Shown here piece after piece: positions 1 to 11,473 of a DNA stretch of 64,000 nt (within the stretch, counting starts at the first letter, position 1; every line of letters starts with the position of its first letter). The DNA is from Siphonodentalium dalli (taxonomy: Eukaryota; Mollusca; Scaphopoda; Gadilida; Siphonodentaliidae), in the NCBI GenBank assembly GCA_032622095.1, contig CP136064.1, forward strand, positions 186,106,209 to 186,170,208, written 5' to 3'. A program made the position numbers and the translations under genes. The notes beneath the pieces are model-generated. The model had not been told where the DNA came from. It made no database searches and worked only from the letters and a program-made list of their open reading frames with translations.

Positions 1-1660
1 ATAATGTATAAACAAACCGAGATTTCGCCACCTCGGAGTTTAAAAAGACAATAAAACAAAAGAATCCGTCCCCAAATTATTGCAGAATATAAACGATCTA
101 TATCAAAGAATTTTAAATGCAGGGACAAATTTGTGTTATCTAGTGTAAACGGGGAGAATATTACTGAAATTAGCCAAATAATAGAAACACAGGCATGTTT
201 TGGCGAACGTTAGTTGGAAAATAAAGCGTTGCCCATGAAGCTAATTATGTTGTGGTCTTGTGATCGCACGTGAACTGGATCTCCCAATCGCACAAACACA
301 AAAGATTATTATAGGATCTCAGGACTATATAGTGGAACTGTCAGCCAATTTATTGATTAAGTACCCACACATACAAGTTCTAGGGACGTGGCTAAAGGTT
401 TCCCATGGGAGTGCTCCGTCATATTTCCGGCCAATTGCACCCCATTTGAATCAAACTCACAGATTCGCAGAATTCCATTTGCACCCCCTTTTAAATAAAT
501 ATCCAACCTGACACACACTAAGACTGGAAAATTATCAAACAATGAGAACATTCCAACCTATATATGGTGTCAAATTAATGTCCAGCTAATGTTGTGTCAG
601 GCATGAAATTTCCAACTGCTGGAAATGTACCAAAGTTTAGTTTAAACATATTTATTTGTCAAATTTAGATAAGGCCAAATAAAATAGTACGTTCGTTTCC
701 GGTAACGGAGGGCAACAAATTAGGGTATATAGTAGGGAGGGTTTTTTTCTCCCATAACGCACAAGGTAATAACAGCCCTTAAATATACAGATACACTATG
801 TAATAATGTATATAGTCTATCCAGATATAATATTGTAATGAACTTGCAAGTTTTTATTTATCATATGGCCTGGCAATAACAGGAGTCATACTTCTCTTTG
901 TACATATCTCGCATATAGGAGTGGCTGTCTTGAATTTTTTGTCTTAGGGAAGCTTTCACCACACCACTACGTTCCCACATTGGACACAAAAATACTAAGT
1001 CAATACCTCTATAAAACTGATATAGACTTTATTCTAGTAGTTGAAATTATTATTTACAAATTATATTCGGGACTATTATATATGATTGACTCTTGGTATG
1101 ATCTAGTACATGCATGTATCATTAAGTAGTTATTCCATAATAACATGTTGCGTTAAAGCATGAGTTCCCTGTATGTGAACATTATTGACCTGCTTGTTGA
1201 GAATTTGTATGAAACAATCAATTGTCATATATGTCCAAAGCCATTTAATTTCTATTAATCAACGCCCCCAAACATATCAAATTGAGTTAATAAACATATT
1301 CCATACCCATCCATTCACCTTTCATTTTGGCTGGATAATATGTAACTTTGTAATCTATAAACAGAACTGATGGATATGAACAAAATGAATAGCGATCTTT
1401 AAAAAAGGCTCTTATTTTGTTATATAGTCTAAAACTACAATACTTCAGCCATACTCACTGCACTTATGATAGAGTAATATTGGCCCAGTGCTTGGTATAA
1501 CCAGTACATACAACCAGTACATATACCAGCATACTATGTACACCATGTAAATGGGTTGGATACGTCATTCATGAATATTGTTTTTTCTCTCTCATATTTT
1601 CATGTATTTAGATGTTACTATGCTTCACGTTGTCATTTTACTATTTAAGTTTCATGTCCA
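1..1660. other. Intergenic, no gene recognised
   Basis: AT-rich sequence with only short open frames and no recognisable protein motif. A stretch at about 1315-1380 resembles 5140-5200 and may be a fragment of a dispersed repeat. Nothing else could be assigned. Confidence 0.6.
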
Positions 1661-1664
1661 AACA

Positions 1665-1798
1665 GGGGCGGCATGAAGACGGCCTATCTGGCCATGCCGC
1701 TCCTGTACAATATAATCATGTTTATTTCTGAATATTTCACTGTCAGCATTATGTTTTAAATATTGTACAAAATAAACAATCAAACAATCAATCAATCA
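1665..1798 (+). repeat. Possible LINE 3' tail with AATC microsatellite
   Basis: A GC-rich hairpin (GGGCGGCATG pairing with CATGCCGCTC) is followed by AT-rich sequence, an AATAAA-like signal and a run of AATC/AAAC units. LINE 3' ends often finish with such a simple-sequence tail. No reverse transcriptase sequence lies upstream, so this would be a severely truncated copy. It could instead be an unrelated hairpin beside a microsatellite. Confidence 0.35.
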
Positions 1799-3165
1799 GT
1801 TTAAAAGACTTTGGGTTAAAGTTGCATATTTTCGAGGAATCGTGTATTTGGATGTTTGTTAGCCCACTATCCCTGGTTTTGTGTTTTGTGAGTGCGATTT
1901 TGCAAGTTAATTAGGCTAATGACTCATTGAATTGAAACCAGCAACATAAACAAATAAGAAACTAGAAGAATAAAGTCAAGTTGGGAGAATGAGATTGGTA
2001 ATTTTCAGATTGTAAATTGGGAACTTTGGGATTTTTTTATTTTGCAAATAAAAAATTTACGGGGGGCCATCTGGCGAACGGGAGGGTTACCGGAAAGTTG
2101 TATGTTATCATATGTTACAACTAAACCTCCAATTAATATGTAATAAACAACTACTACAGTTCAAAATAAATGCTGTAAATCATCCACTTATAGAGACATT
2201 TTATTATTTCCGGTAGTTGCCGGGCAACCGTTGCTAACGAGAGTCCCATCTCAATGGGGTCTATATCTGAAAATGATCAGTATCGTCCAAGGAACATATA
2301 ATATGTGCCAAGTTTCATACTATTAATTTGTGCAATTCTGACAGCAAGCGCCCTATTAATGTCACTTTTCACGATGTTTTTGTGCGATGCGCTGGTCGAA
2401 GAATGAAACTGTGTGGGAGATCGAAATTGTATTCTTGTTTATTGTAACCCGACCATGCGCGCATGTACTATATAATGTAAATCAAATACCATGGCAGATC
2501 ATCGTCCCGTCCCCAAACATATAAACCAGATCTTCTTCGTCAAGTAAATATACCAATAACGATCTGTAATTCATTCTATCCTGACATGCCGGACATTTCA
2601 ATTCAGGAATTATATCGCAAATGTTTGATCGTACACTATACCGTTTCTCATATAACTAGCTCAACTACACGTATCGGCGTTCCAAATGCAACTATTTATC
2701 GGACGCGAACTGCAAGTCACTGACTATGAAATAGGAGCACTAAAATAGTTACTTTTTTGTTGCCAAATTTACAACTGTTGAACGGGAAGCTGCCTATTAG
2801 CGTTGTTCAGTCACTCGTACATGTACGTGTAACACGAAACGTGTGTTACTATGATGTTGCTGTGTAGATGCACATGGCGCCTACAAGACTAACGGCTAGC
2901 AAAGCTTGTAAACAATAGTTTACACATAATCGGCTTCAATCAAATTAAAATATTTCCGGGTAGACCAATCGTTCATTCGGTTATAAGACGACTCGACTGG
3001 ATTGGTCCTCTTCGCTATACAAGTTTCGTATATGCTTCACGTTGAGTACAAAACTTCTAAATGGTTTGACCGTGTAAGTGTAGGCGAAATGATCACGTAA
3101 GTCAGGTGACCTATGTTGGCAATGACAACATATGTACGTTACAAGTTACACGTATACTGGCTAAT

Positions 3166-3417
3166 CACCTAGTACAAACGCTATCGCATGCCAAATGGGA
3201 TGGGATGCTGAAAAATCGCAAGCCAATTTGCGCGCGATTTAGTTTGCCGTGTCCCGCGTGACTCAGCATCGCATGCGAATATCTTATACTATGTTTCGAT
3301 TGTAAAATTCAAAGAAATGTAACTCTAACATACCCGTTATTTAGTAAAAAATCATACCAAAAGATTGACACCACAAAGAGACACGTTTCAAAAACACTAT
3401 AGGAAGACCATAGCCTG
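3166..3417. mobile_element. 252 bp insertion inside block A
   Basis: The paralogous block at about 56.4 kb passes straight through one GGCTAAT, while here two copies of GGCTAAT (3159-3165 and 3418-3424) bracket 252 bp of extra sequence. This is the expected signature of an insertion with a 7 bp (possibly 8 bp) target duplication, as hAT-like elements make. The insert has an internal inverted motif (GCTATCGCATGC with GCATCGCATGCG) but no clear terminal inverted repeat, so its class is unknown. Confidence 0.55.
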
Positions 3418-3564
3418 GGCTAATATATGAAAAATATAATAAAAGATATATCATACATTTAATACTAACCAGATATTTGCTCCTCTGTCAGCTGCTGTTC
3501 TGCCTGCCCTGCCTGCAAGAAAAGAACGGTCAAGCTTAATTAGCATATTCCAGAAAACATTTAT

Positions 3565-3785
3565 CTAGATATTCCACCAGTACAAAACCTGGGAACTTTT
3601 TTATGTTCTGATCCGTTCCGACAGGGAACTTTATAACATTGAACAAACAAGGCAGGGAATATATTTCTTTGTTAATAATCTACTTCACATTAGGGGATGG
3701 TCGCAGCCCGAGATGGCATGCTTTTCTGTGATTTTTTTTAGCTTTTTTGCAATAAACATTGAATTAATTACCCAGCAGAAATTCC
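3565..3785 (+). repeat. Half copy of the TAGATCATGCC inverted-repeat family
   Basis: Contains the CCACCAGTACAAAACCTGGG arm and the adjacent segment seen in the fuller copies at 43.2, 46.5 and 55.8 kb. The outermost TAGATCATGCC terminus is absent. The same half is shared by block A'. Confidence 0.6.
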
Positions 3786-3889
3786 ATATATAATGGTAAG
3801 CGCAAAATCGCTCACCATAGCCCTGGTAATACACCTATGACCTTGTTGTTGGAGAAATATTGATGCATGTACATGTGAATGGAGCAGAC

Positions 3890-5045
3890 ATTATGGGACA
3901 TGAAAAACTGCGGGAGGGGATGCGGGACAACATGGCACGATGTGTAAATGCGTGCACGGGATGGTCAATATCTCGAAGAATACAGCACGTAAATATGTGC
4001 AACGAAAGCTCCATATTCGCCCAACTTATATTAACCACGCTACTCACCGGACACCGGGTGTTTCAGTATTCGCCCAACAACTGACCCACCCTAAAATTGT
4101 CGAATTTTACAGCGAAAAGTAGAGCCCATAATCGTACTTGGTAATAAAATAATGCTTAGCACCTATTTCACAACAAACATATATTAATTCGAGCGAATCG
4201 GCTGTTTGTACATATATGGAGACCGATTAAGGAACAATGTGAAGGAACAATGGAAATCTGTCTTCGACATCAATGTCCCGCATTGCTGTCATAATTCACC
4301 GAGTGGGATATTTTGGCAAAAAATACACTCTTTGTGTCTAATCCTACATTTTGATACAAGATATGGCCCGTTTTATATATGGAATAATTAAGCGGAAATG
4401 GAAATTCTTATTATAACAATGTCAGTTTTTTCATCGGAGTCGATATATAGAGTTTGCGTGTTCGCCGCCTCAATAGGCGCATTAACACAGCCATGCCATG
4501 GCTAAAATGAATGAGTAGTATTCCACTGCGTCGTTTTATACCTCATAGTTTTGTTTCCTGGCACATCCGTCGAGAAATCTAAATTCTAAACATTGATGTC
4601 GAAGACTGTTTTCCATTTTTGTGGTACCTTCGCGTGGGTGGGTTAATCTGTCTATGGATGTAAAAATAGCAGCTTCGCTCAATTAAATACTTTTAGGTCG
4701 TCCAATAGCTGATATAAGCTTTATTTTAGTACCAAGTTTGCTTATGGGCATATTTTGTCGCTGTAAAATGCTATTCTACAGCTTTCCCGCAGCTTTGATG
4801 TCGACAATTTTGGGTATAGGTCTGTTGTTGGCCGAATAATGAAACATCCAATTTCTAGTGAGTGTTGGTTTTAATATGGTTGGTTGGTGCGAATATCGAG
4901 TTTTCATTCGACACCAAATCGTTCCTTCTATGTGCTATATTCTTCGAGATATCGATTGACCCTCGCAACTCAATTCTGTCCAGCAGTTTGTTATTTTGTC
5001 CCGCACCCCGTCTCGTCCCGCAGTTTGTCATGTCCCGAATTTATT
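3890..5045. repeat. Imperfect palindrome, about 1.15 kb
   Basis: The left arm from GGGACATGAAAAACTGCGGG onward is matched in reverse complement by the right arm ending in CCCGCAGTTTGTCATGTCCC. Matching continues inward through AATATCTCGAAGAATA, AAAATTGTCGA and GTCTTCGACATCAATG. Arms are roughly 500-600 bp and diverged; the turn is near 4400-4550. No transposase frame is present, so this is probably a non-autonomous fold-back element. Confidence 0.75.
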
Positions 5046-5997
5046 GACTGCATGGCTGTACCAAACATGGTCATGCTTCAAATACACGACATGAGCCCCA
5101 GCATTGTTATCTTTGCTAGTAAAATAGCCTGGTATGTTCACTTTTCATTTCGGCTGGATAATATGTAACCAATATTAGTTATTTTAACCAGAACTGACAA
5201 ATGATATATACTAACTTCATAATAGCCAAAGGTTTATGGGTCACCTTTTCATGGATTATGTCCAGTCTGGTGTGAATGACTTTTAGCTGGTGTCCACTGG
5301 AACATGAGTGATTATCCTATGAGTGAGTTGTGACCTACTAACTTGAAATAGTGTGATGGCCTGGTATAGAGTTTGATTGAAGCTTAACATTCTATAGTCA
5401 ACAAATTTCACAACACACCACAATGGCCATAGCTAACCGATACCTGCTAGCATCCACCCAGCCATGTTTGAGCAAGTTAATATATCATTTGTCAAAAACT
5501 GCTTCTAAGTAATTATTTCAAAGAACACTCAAGAAATATAATATTCTTTTTACAGTACATCATTCGTCACAGTTTTCAGTACACATTCACATATTTGATT
5601 CTTAGATATGGACTTTGATTTTCTTGGACCATTGACTGTAAATATTATTTGATTTAAATCTCTGTAAAGTTCACATTTTGTATTTCTAGCATAATCCACA
5701 ATGAAGTATACTCTTAAAATATTGCATCAATGGGCATGATTTCTGTGATTACTAATATACATGAACAGAATCCTTTATTTGGACTCTATCAAATTTTGGA
5801 AAAATTGGGTCCACAAAGACCTTGACTAATCAGTGCGGTTGAGTACTTCGCTTTACGAAATACCGAGATTCCCGATGTCGTCTGCTAAATTGCTTTTATT
5901 TTTGGAGAATTCCAATGTCCAAAGCAAAATAAAACTGCAAGATGGTATGACATAAAGTCTAAAGACGCACCACATCCTTACTATTAAATCATTCGAT
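5046..5997. other. Intergenic, no gene recognised
   Basis: AT-rich, with only very short open frames. Apart from a 60 bp similarity of 5140-5200 to 1315-1380 nothing is recognisable. Confidence 0.6.
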
Positions 5998-7512
5998 GGT
6001 AGGCCAATATTTAAAAAATCCCTTTGTATCATGTGATCCCAGTTCGAGATTTCGTAAAACGAGGAACTCAACCGCACCGATTCGTTAAGCGATGTACTCG
6101 ACCCCACGAAATATTAAGCTGGGTACTCAACCGCACGTCGCGTGATGATCGTGCATGACCCTTTCAGAATATTAACTTATTTTGTAACCTACATGTTATT
6201 GAATGGTTTATACACATCACGGGTTTTCCTCGATTCATTCAGATTAGACTGATTAGCCATACACCACGAAATAGACAACTTTAGATAAAATAAAAGTACT
6301 TATTCGTAACAGCACCAGTTTGACCTACCAGCAGAGTAGAAGTTCAGCAGGATCCACCAACATCATATCCAATTAGCAGGATCGCTTAACCGGGGGGTAA
6401 CTTACTTACCATATTCACTATACAGCGATCCTCCGGTGTAGGTTGTATTCCGTGTACAAACAATTTGAGAGTGGCCGTCACAGTGCTCTTGATGTGTACA
6501 CTTATAGTATAATGACCCCGGGTCACTAATTCATTTGAATGCTTTTAATTGCTATATATCCGGCTGACTAATAACTTTACTGTACTGCCCATAGTCACTG
6601 AATCGTCGAGATGATTCGCATCACCATTATAACCCGCCTATAGCTTACTTGACATCCGAAAGACGCAAGCGTGCAAATAGTCCCCAGAGGGTGAATTCGG
6701 CGGTGCTATCCCTCATGGCTGGCTAGCACAACATAAATTCAACCTCTGGGAACCTCATTCTGCTTAGGCTTCAACTGATAACTGCTATATATTGGATACC
6801 TAGGATCAGGTTGAATTTCACCAGTTAAAGTTGGTGATGTTCACCCATTATTCACATCGATTATGAATTTTATCTTCTGCAAATTAGGGGATGTAGAAAC
6901 TTCCCAGAGGGGAAAAAGTAACTAAAAAATGTTAATTTTAGACTATAGAAACTTTTGGACTGAAATGGTCATCAGTTGGAGAATTAGACCACTAGATGTT
7001 AGGATTTATGCAATTTTTCAGGCTAAAAAATATCTGAATGTTCTTATACCGAGAATAGAACCATGGTTTATGAATATATAGGCCTGAGCACTGAGGAGCA
7101 CAAAAGGGGGGGGGGGGTGCAAATGGCATTATGCAAAACTTGTGTTTGGTATGATTCTGACAAGGGGGGTGCAGTTGGAATTTCCCAAGGTGGACCCCCC
7201 CCCCCCCCACAACGGAGACCCTCTAGCCACGTCCCTTGCTGTGGTGGATAGCACCACTAATTTCGCCATATAGGGACCTCATGAAAATGACAGACACACT
7301 ATTTGCAGGCTTGGAAGAACGCACACTGCCCCATCACCCGGTCAACCGGTAAATACATTACTGCATGTACTATACAGTTCTACATGTAATCGGTTATTTA
7401 GTTTAACCATTGCTTTGCTAAATGAACTCTCCCATTCAGTTATAAAAGTTTACACTAGAATGGCCTATTGTTTATCTGGATGGACGATCATGAAATATAA
7501 GCAGACGACAGC
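5998..7512 (+). repeat. Duplicated block B (inverted partner at 41.36-42.64 kb)
   Basis: Matches the reverse complement of 41357-42640 over most of its length. Shared marks include the paired GGTACTCAACCGCAC / GAGTACCTCG motifs near 6060-6140 and the CAGACACACTATTTGCA motif near 7300. This copy has extra sequence at roughly 6960-7240 that includes a G run (about 7106-7118) and a C run (about 7194-7208). No coding function was recognised. Confidence 0.75.
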
Positions 7513-7739
7513 TCATACATTGTAAGGATCTGTCGATGCACATTGACATGGAAAGGCTCTGATTAAAATAGTTCTATTGAAAATCATTTATTCAACCTGA
7601 TATAAATGAAAACATAGCACAATAATAGATTCTTCAAATAATATAAATATAAACTCTTCAAATAAAAATTGACTATTCAAAAAACCATAATAAAATAAAA
7701 CACAAAGGTGTTAAAACAAACTTTAACCGATTTCAACGA

Positions 7740-8480
7740 TATTCGGTATATGGGTGTAGGATTATCTCCAGATTGGAACTGTCAAATTTGAACGATTTTC
7801 GATGAAAAACATGGCCGCCGGAAGCCATCTTGGATTTTACTCTTTGCATCACTAAATCCTTTAGCACATCCTGTATGTACAGAGCTTATCTCTCATCAGA
7901 TCATCACCAAACTTCAATATGGATCCTCGGTGTGACCTCTCGATGGCAATCGGCAAACCTCGGTGATTCCGTAGCAAATAATACGAATTATTTTCGCAAG
8001 AACGATAATCCGAGAAGTTGCGATTGCTCTCGATGGGTGCCTACCATTTCCCCCAAATTCTGTAAAAAACATGGCTGCCAGCGGCTATCTTGGATGTTAC
8101 TCTTTGTATGACTAAACCCTTTAGCACTCCTCGCGGGTCACATTTCTCATCCAATCGCTACCAAACTTCATGATGATCTTATGGGTGACCTCTAGATGGG
8201 AGCCTCATTTTTTCCCCTGAAATTCGTTTAAAATAAACATGGCCGCCATTCAAATGTGAATCCATCAGCACACCCTACAGCCCACATTTATTGGAGAAAT
8301 GTTTTGAATATTTACAGCTTATTCAGGGGGGAAATTCACGGTAAACAGCTGTATATGAATTTCTGTGCATACTATTTATCATGGATGTTAACATGGACAT
8401 GTAAATAGGAATGAGTCATTTTGAGGTCATTCGGCCAAAAAACATGGCTGCCAGCGGCCATCTTGGATTTCAAAATTTGC
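7740..8480 (+). repeat. Degenerate tandem units around AACATGGCCGCC
   Basis: Four units begin near 7803, 8067, 8233 and 8441 with AAACATGGCxGCC, mostly followed by GGCCATCTTGGAT and then ACTCTTTG or TTTAGCAC. A fifth, dispersed unit lies at 22815-22880. The 93-residue open frame at 7830-8111 is a by-product of the repeat and not a gene. Confidence 0.65.
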
Positions 8481-8956
8481 AACAAAATACAACACGATAA
8501 CTGCCTGCAGTCAGTTTACCAGTTAGAATTACATTATTTCTCTCATTCAAAGTGGTTTTGAAGCCCAACTCATTGCCAAAACACTAAAAAAACAAGCAGC
8601 ATTTTTTTTTTTAGTTGCGGAAAAAATTGCTTGTTGGTGGCTTTGACCACCCACCCACCCCGGCATACGTGCCGGAATTTTTTTTTCACCCCCCCCCCTG
8701 GCTTATTGGCAAATTATAGGTAGGAATGCTTCTATAATCGTGATACAGAATATAGATCAGATAAGATCAGGAAAACTGAGTAAAATAGACATTTGAAGCA
8801 GTTTGAAGGGCGTGCAAACTAAATCTCGAGTAGCTAAATTTGGGTGGTTAGAATATTCCAACGACTTTTATAGCATTATAAGCTACTTAAATATGCTATT
8901 TTTGCTACTTGACAAGTAGTTACAAGATGGAACGTGGATAGTTAAGCGATGTCTAT
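8481..8956. other. Intergenic with homopolymer runs
   Basis: Holds T, A and C homopolymer runs and a CACCCACCCACCCC motif near 8650. No gene or repeat family recognised. Confidence 0.55.
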
Positions 8957-8996
8957 TCGTGATTGGTTATATAACTGCACGTGACAACCTATTCAA
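8957..8996 (+). promoter_or_regulatory. Possible core promoter: CCAAT, TATA and E-box
   Basis: Within about 40 bp there is an inverted CCAAT box (ATTGG), a TATATAA stretch and a CACGTG E-box with TGAC context, ending just before an ATG in good Kozak context. The spacing is compact for a promoter because the TATA box is only about 30 bp from the ATG. This is suggestive only; chance occurrence in AT-rich sequence is possible. Confidence 0.25.
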
Positions 8997-9062
8997 ATGG
9001 CGGCTTCCCAGTCGAGTCGAGAAAAGGCACAAGTGATGTTTCTGTCAATCCAGCTAGACTAA
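8997..9062 (+). CDS. Possible short first coding exon, function unknown
   Basis: A 21-codon frame starts at an ATG with A at -3 and G at +4, begins Met-Ala-Ala-Ser-Gln and closes at a TAA at 9060-9062. The local sequence is more GC-rich than its surroundings, and MAAS-type starts are frequent in real first exons. A GT at about 9032 could be a weak donor. No downstream exon was found on the plus strand, so this may be chance. Confidence 0.2.
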   Translation: MAASQSSREKAQVMFLSIQLD

Positions 9063-9570
9063 AATTTGAAAGGCGTAAAATGTATAACTTCTGTGTGACA
9101 AGTCATGGTTATTTATAATCTTAGGTACACGCAGGACATCCGGTAACGAATTTACCAATTATTGATACGACATTTAGACGTCACCAAATTCCCAATTCAG
9201 ATTCAGAATAGTTTATTTTTGAAATTTGAATCTGTGACAAGGAGAGGTAATATATTTGCGCTCATGCCGCTTTTGTTTCTATATTGACGTATATCTATAT
9301 GTTCTGTGTTCACATTGTAGCCTACTGGTAACTGTAATCATATAAACATAATTCCACTAGATCAACTGTTCAAGTAGTTGTATAAAAAATCCGCGACAAT
9401 AGGTGAAATCAGCTACATGTATAGGGCCTACTGATTCCAGTCTGTATAATATTTATGTCCCAATGTTTCCCAAAATCATGCCAAATGGCCTCACCAGGCC
9501 AGATAGCATCCCTATGTTGATCCAATCATCGATCTATATTAAATATACGTCGATGATCCAATGTAAAGAC
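9063..9570. other. Intergenic, no gene recognised
   Basis: AT-rich sequence with no recognisable gene or repeat family. Confidence 0.55.
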
Positions 9571-9573
9571 TAA

Positions 9574-9896
9574 GTGCCACCGCACACGCTGCGATTAAAA
9601 TCGTAAGTGGGGAAAATCGCAGGAGGAAGCATCCAATGCGCATGCCCACGACAATATCGTAGCCAAATCATAGCAATCAAGCACTGTTTGATTTTACCAG
9701 GAAAATCGTGGCGTGACTTTGGCAACGCGCGCGATCGTAGCTGTCACATGATCACTGTCGCACTGGTCATGTTGTAAATACCACGAAAATCGTAGCTGCA
9801 AAGATCGCAGCACCGTAGCGTCTGCGGGCAAGCTACGATTTCTCCACCTACGATTTTCCCCACTTACGATTGTAATCGTAGCATCTGCGGTGGCAC
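9574..9896. mobile_element. PIF/Harbinger-like MITE with TAA duplication
   Basis: The 323 bp element starts GTGCCACCGCA and ends TGCGGTGGCAC, and it is flanked by TAA at 9571-9573 and 9897-9899. The terminal inverted repeats continue imperfectly through GCGATTAAAATCGTAAGTGG and its complement. A 3 bp TAA/TTA target duplication is typical of the Harbinger superfamily. The interior is rich in short CGTAGC/CGATTTTC motifs in both orientations and has no open frame, so the element is non-autonomous. Confidence 0.75.
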
Positions 9897-9913
9897 TAAA
9901 AGTAAACGGTTGT

Positions 9914-10474
9914 TTGATAGAGCTGATTTCGGTTTGATATCAAGATTGAGTCTTTCTGGGGAATTAGCAGTTATTTACACAATACAAATATACCGACATT
10001 CCGGTATAGTTGGAATCCACCAAAACAATTGGACCTCCAGTTGTAATAGGTGAAACGTGACTGAATATTGGAATTCCAAAACATAGAGTGCCATATCACA
10101 GTTTTACAAATTCTTATATACAAAGCATGAACAGGTGTGAATTAACGACGCGAGATTAGATTAACAGATTTGCATATAAAATATCCGATCACCACAATGG
10201 CATTAGCAGTTTGACAAATAAGTTATTATTAAAAGTAAAGCTTAGAATACGTGCGATGAATGGTAATTAATGAGCACATGCTTGGGCAAGAATTAACAAT
10301 TTGCATAAGAATAGCCAGCTGATTAATACAAAGAAATGTTGTAATTTAGAGAAAGCCTAATCTAACAAAGAAACGAACCTAACGCGAATACTATAGAAAC
10401 GAACCACACATCTGATAGAGTCAAATCAATGTAAATAAACAATAAAATAATTGTCCAAAATTAGCACTCTGACA
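9914..10474 (-). repeat. 3' LTR
   Basis: Direct repeat partner of 11474-12034. On the minus strand it runs from TGTCAGAG to CTATCAA. It lies directly downstream of the polypurine tract, which makes it the 3' LTR. Confidence 0.85.
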
Positions 10475-10478
10475 TCAC

Positions 10479-10488
10479 ACTCTCCTCC
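10479..10488 (-). promoter_or_regulatory. Polypurine tract
   Basis: On the minus strand GGAGGAGAGTG stands just before the TGTCAGAG start of the LTR. This is the position and composition expected for the plus-strand DNA primer of an LTR retrotransposon. Confidence 0.65.
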
Positions 10489-10552
10489 GGGTGAAATTGG
10501 TCCCACAATTTCTCTGTTTGCATGCAAAATGAATGAGTGTTAAAATAACTTT

Positions 10553-10993
10553 TCAGGTTTGTCCTTTTCTGAATGACTTGACATATTGAACTAAACGAAT
10601 GTCCTCGTTGTCTTTTTCCATCCGCTTTTGAAGGCCGCGGCGCACTGACTCGAAATCAAAGTGAGGACAATTTTCTAGCCTTTGTCGAACATATCGCCGT
10701 ACAGATTCGAAATAATTTTTTTGAGCACTACCAATGGGTGACGGTTCTGGAAGCTGATTTATGTGTAGCTGTTTTGGTACTAAACTTCCAGGTATCTTAA
10801 TCGCTGGGTAATCAGATATGTAGCACATTGCTTCAAAGTCCAAATCGTCTCTATTTACCCATGTGTTTTTAGTTGCTGGGAGTCCGCGCCATTTGATAAG
10901 GTATTGTGGTTCGTCCTTGTGCAGCCGTTTTCGAACAACTTTTTCAGTCACATTAACTGACTGGGAATGTTGAAAAGGTTTGTTGTCGGTGAT
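10553..10993 (-). CDS. Chromodomain end of a retrotransposon integrase (partial)
   Basis: This frame has no ATG and is open from a TGA at 10994-10996. It carries a chromodomain core: VVRKRLHKDEPQYLIKWRG followed by NTWV. The Tyr of QYLIKW, the Trp of KWRG and the Trp of NTW occupy the usual aromatic-cage positions. In chromoviral Ty3/Gypsy elements this module ends the integrase and helps steer insertion through chromatin. It is followed by about 80 residues of charged sequence unlike known domains. The integrase core is missing, so this is a remnant or a protein fragment of a non-autonomous element. The upstream frame overlaps it in another phase, suggesting a deletion junction near 10950-11000. 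Confidence 0.65.
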   Translation of the reverse strand: MTDNKPFQHSQSVNVTEKVVRKRLHKDEPQYLIKWRGLPATKNTWVNRDDLDFEAMCYISDYPAIKIPGSLVPKQLHINQLPEPSPIGSAQKNYFESVRRYVRQRLENCPHFDFESVRRGLQKRMEKDNEDIRLVQYVKSFRKGQT

Positions 10994-11472
10994 TCATTCT
11001 TGGGAACGATGTCGATGATTTTAGATTGGAATTGTAATGATGCCGGAAGCTGCTCCGTTGACGAATCGTGTTTCTGAACTACGGAGTCCGGTATCGTTTG
11101 GATAGCACTATTAACACTATGTGTCGATGGCGAAACCGTGATACCAATATCAGTTTTTGAAATAACTTGAGTTTGTGTACTCACAGAATCCGAAACGATC
11201 GTATCTGACTGTGTCGCAGCTACACTGGTACAATTAATTGATATCTTCTCCTTCTTTTGGATAAAATCCTCCATGCGAATTCGGTCTCTGAGTATGTTCG
11301 ATGCAGACTTACATTTTCGTGTTACCTTCTTCCAGTTGAGTGACAGCGACACGTCACCGTTCTCCGTCGTTAGGCTCCCGTCGAGTCGGTGGTTCAGAAA
11401 CTCGAACGTCTTCCGGGAACGTTGCGTTGCAGTTGGGGAAATAGCAACACTGCCTCGTGATTCTCTCACCAA
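10948..11472 (-). CDS. Leader/gag-like frame of the LTR element
   Basis: A 174-residue frame starts at a GTG right beside the 5' LTR and stops at 10948. The sequence is Ser/Thr-rich and hydrophilic in its second half (many VSxSVSTQTQ-like stretches), with a basic segment (KKVTRKCKSASN) near residue 50. No zinc knuckle or known gag fold is visible. A true ATG occurs only inside (RMEDF). It probably represents the 5' part of gag fused by deletion to the end of pol. No tRNA primer site could be assigned with confidence. Confidence 0.4.
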   Translation of the reverse strand: MVRESRGSVAISPTATQRSRKTFEFLNHRLDGSLTTENGDVSLSLNWKKVTRKCKSASNILRDRIRMEDFIQKKEKISINCTSVAATQSDTIVSDSVSTQTQVISKTDIGITVSPSTHSVNSAIQTIPDSVVQKHDSSTEQLPASLQFQSKIIDIVPKNESPTTNLFNIPSQLM

Positions 11473-11473
11473 T

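Larger units (their letters stand above)
2094..3785 (+). repeat. Duplicated block A (inverted partner at 56.0-59.6 kb)
   Basis: Read on the plus strand this block matches the reverse complement of 56.0-59.6 kb through many long stretches, for example the segment around 2490-2720 and its partner at 56870-57110. The partner holds a 2.06 kb LINE that is absent here, and this copy holds a 252 bp insertion that is absent there. No coding capacity was recognised. It may be part of an old segmental duplication or a large transposon. Confidence 0.8.
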
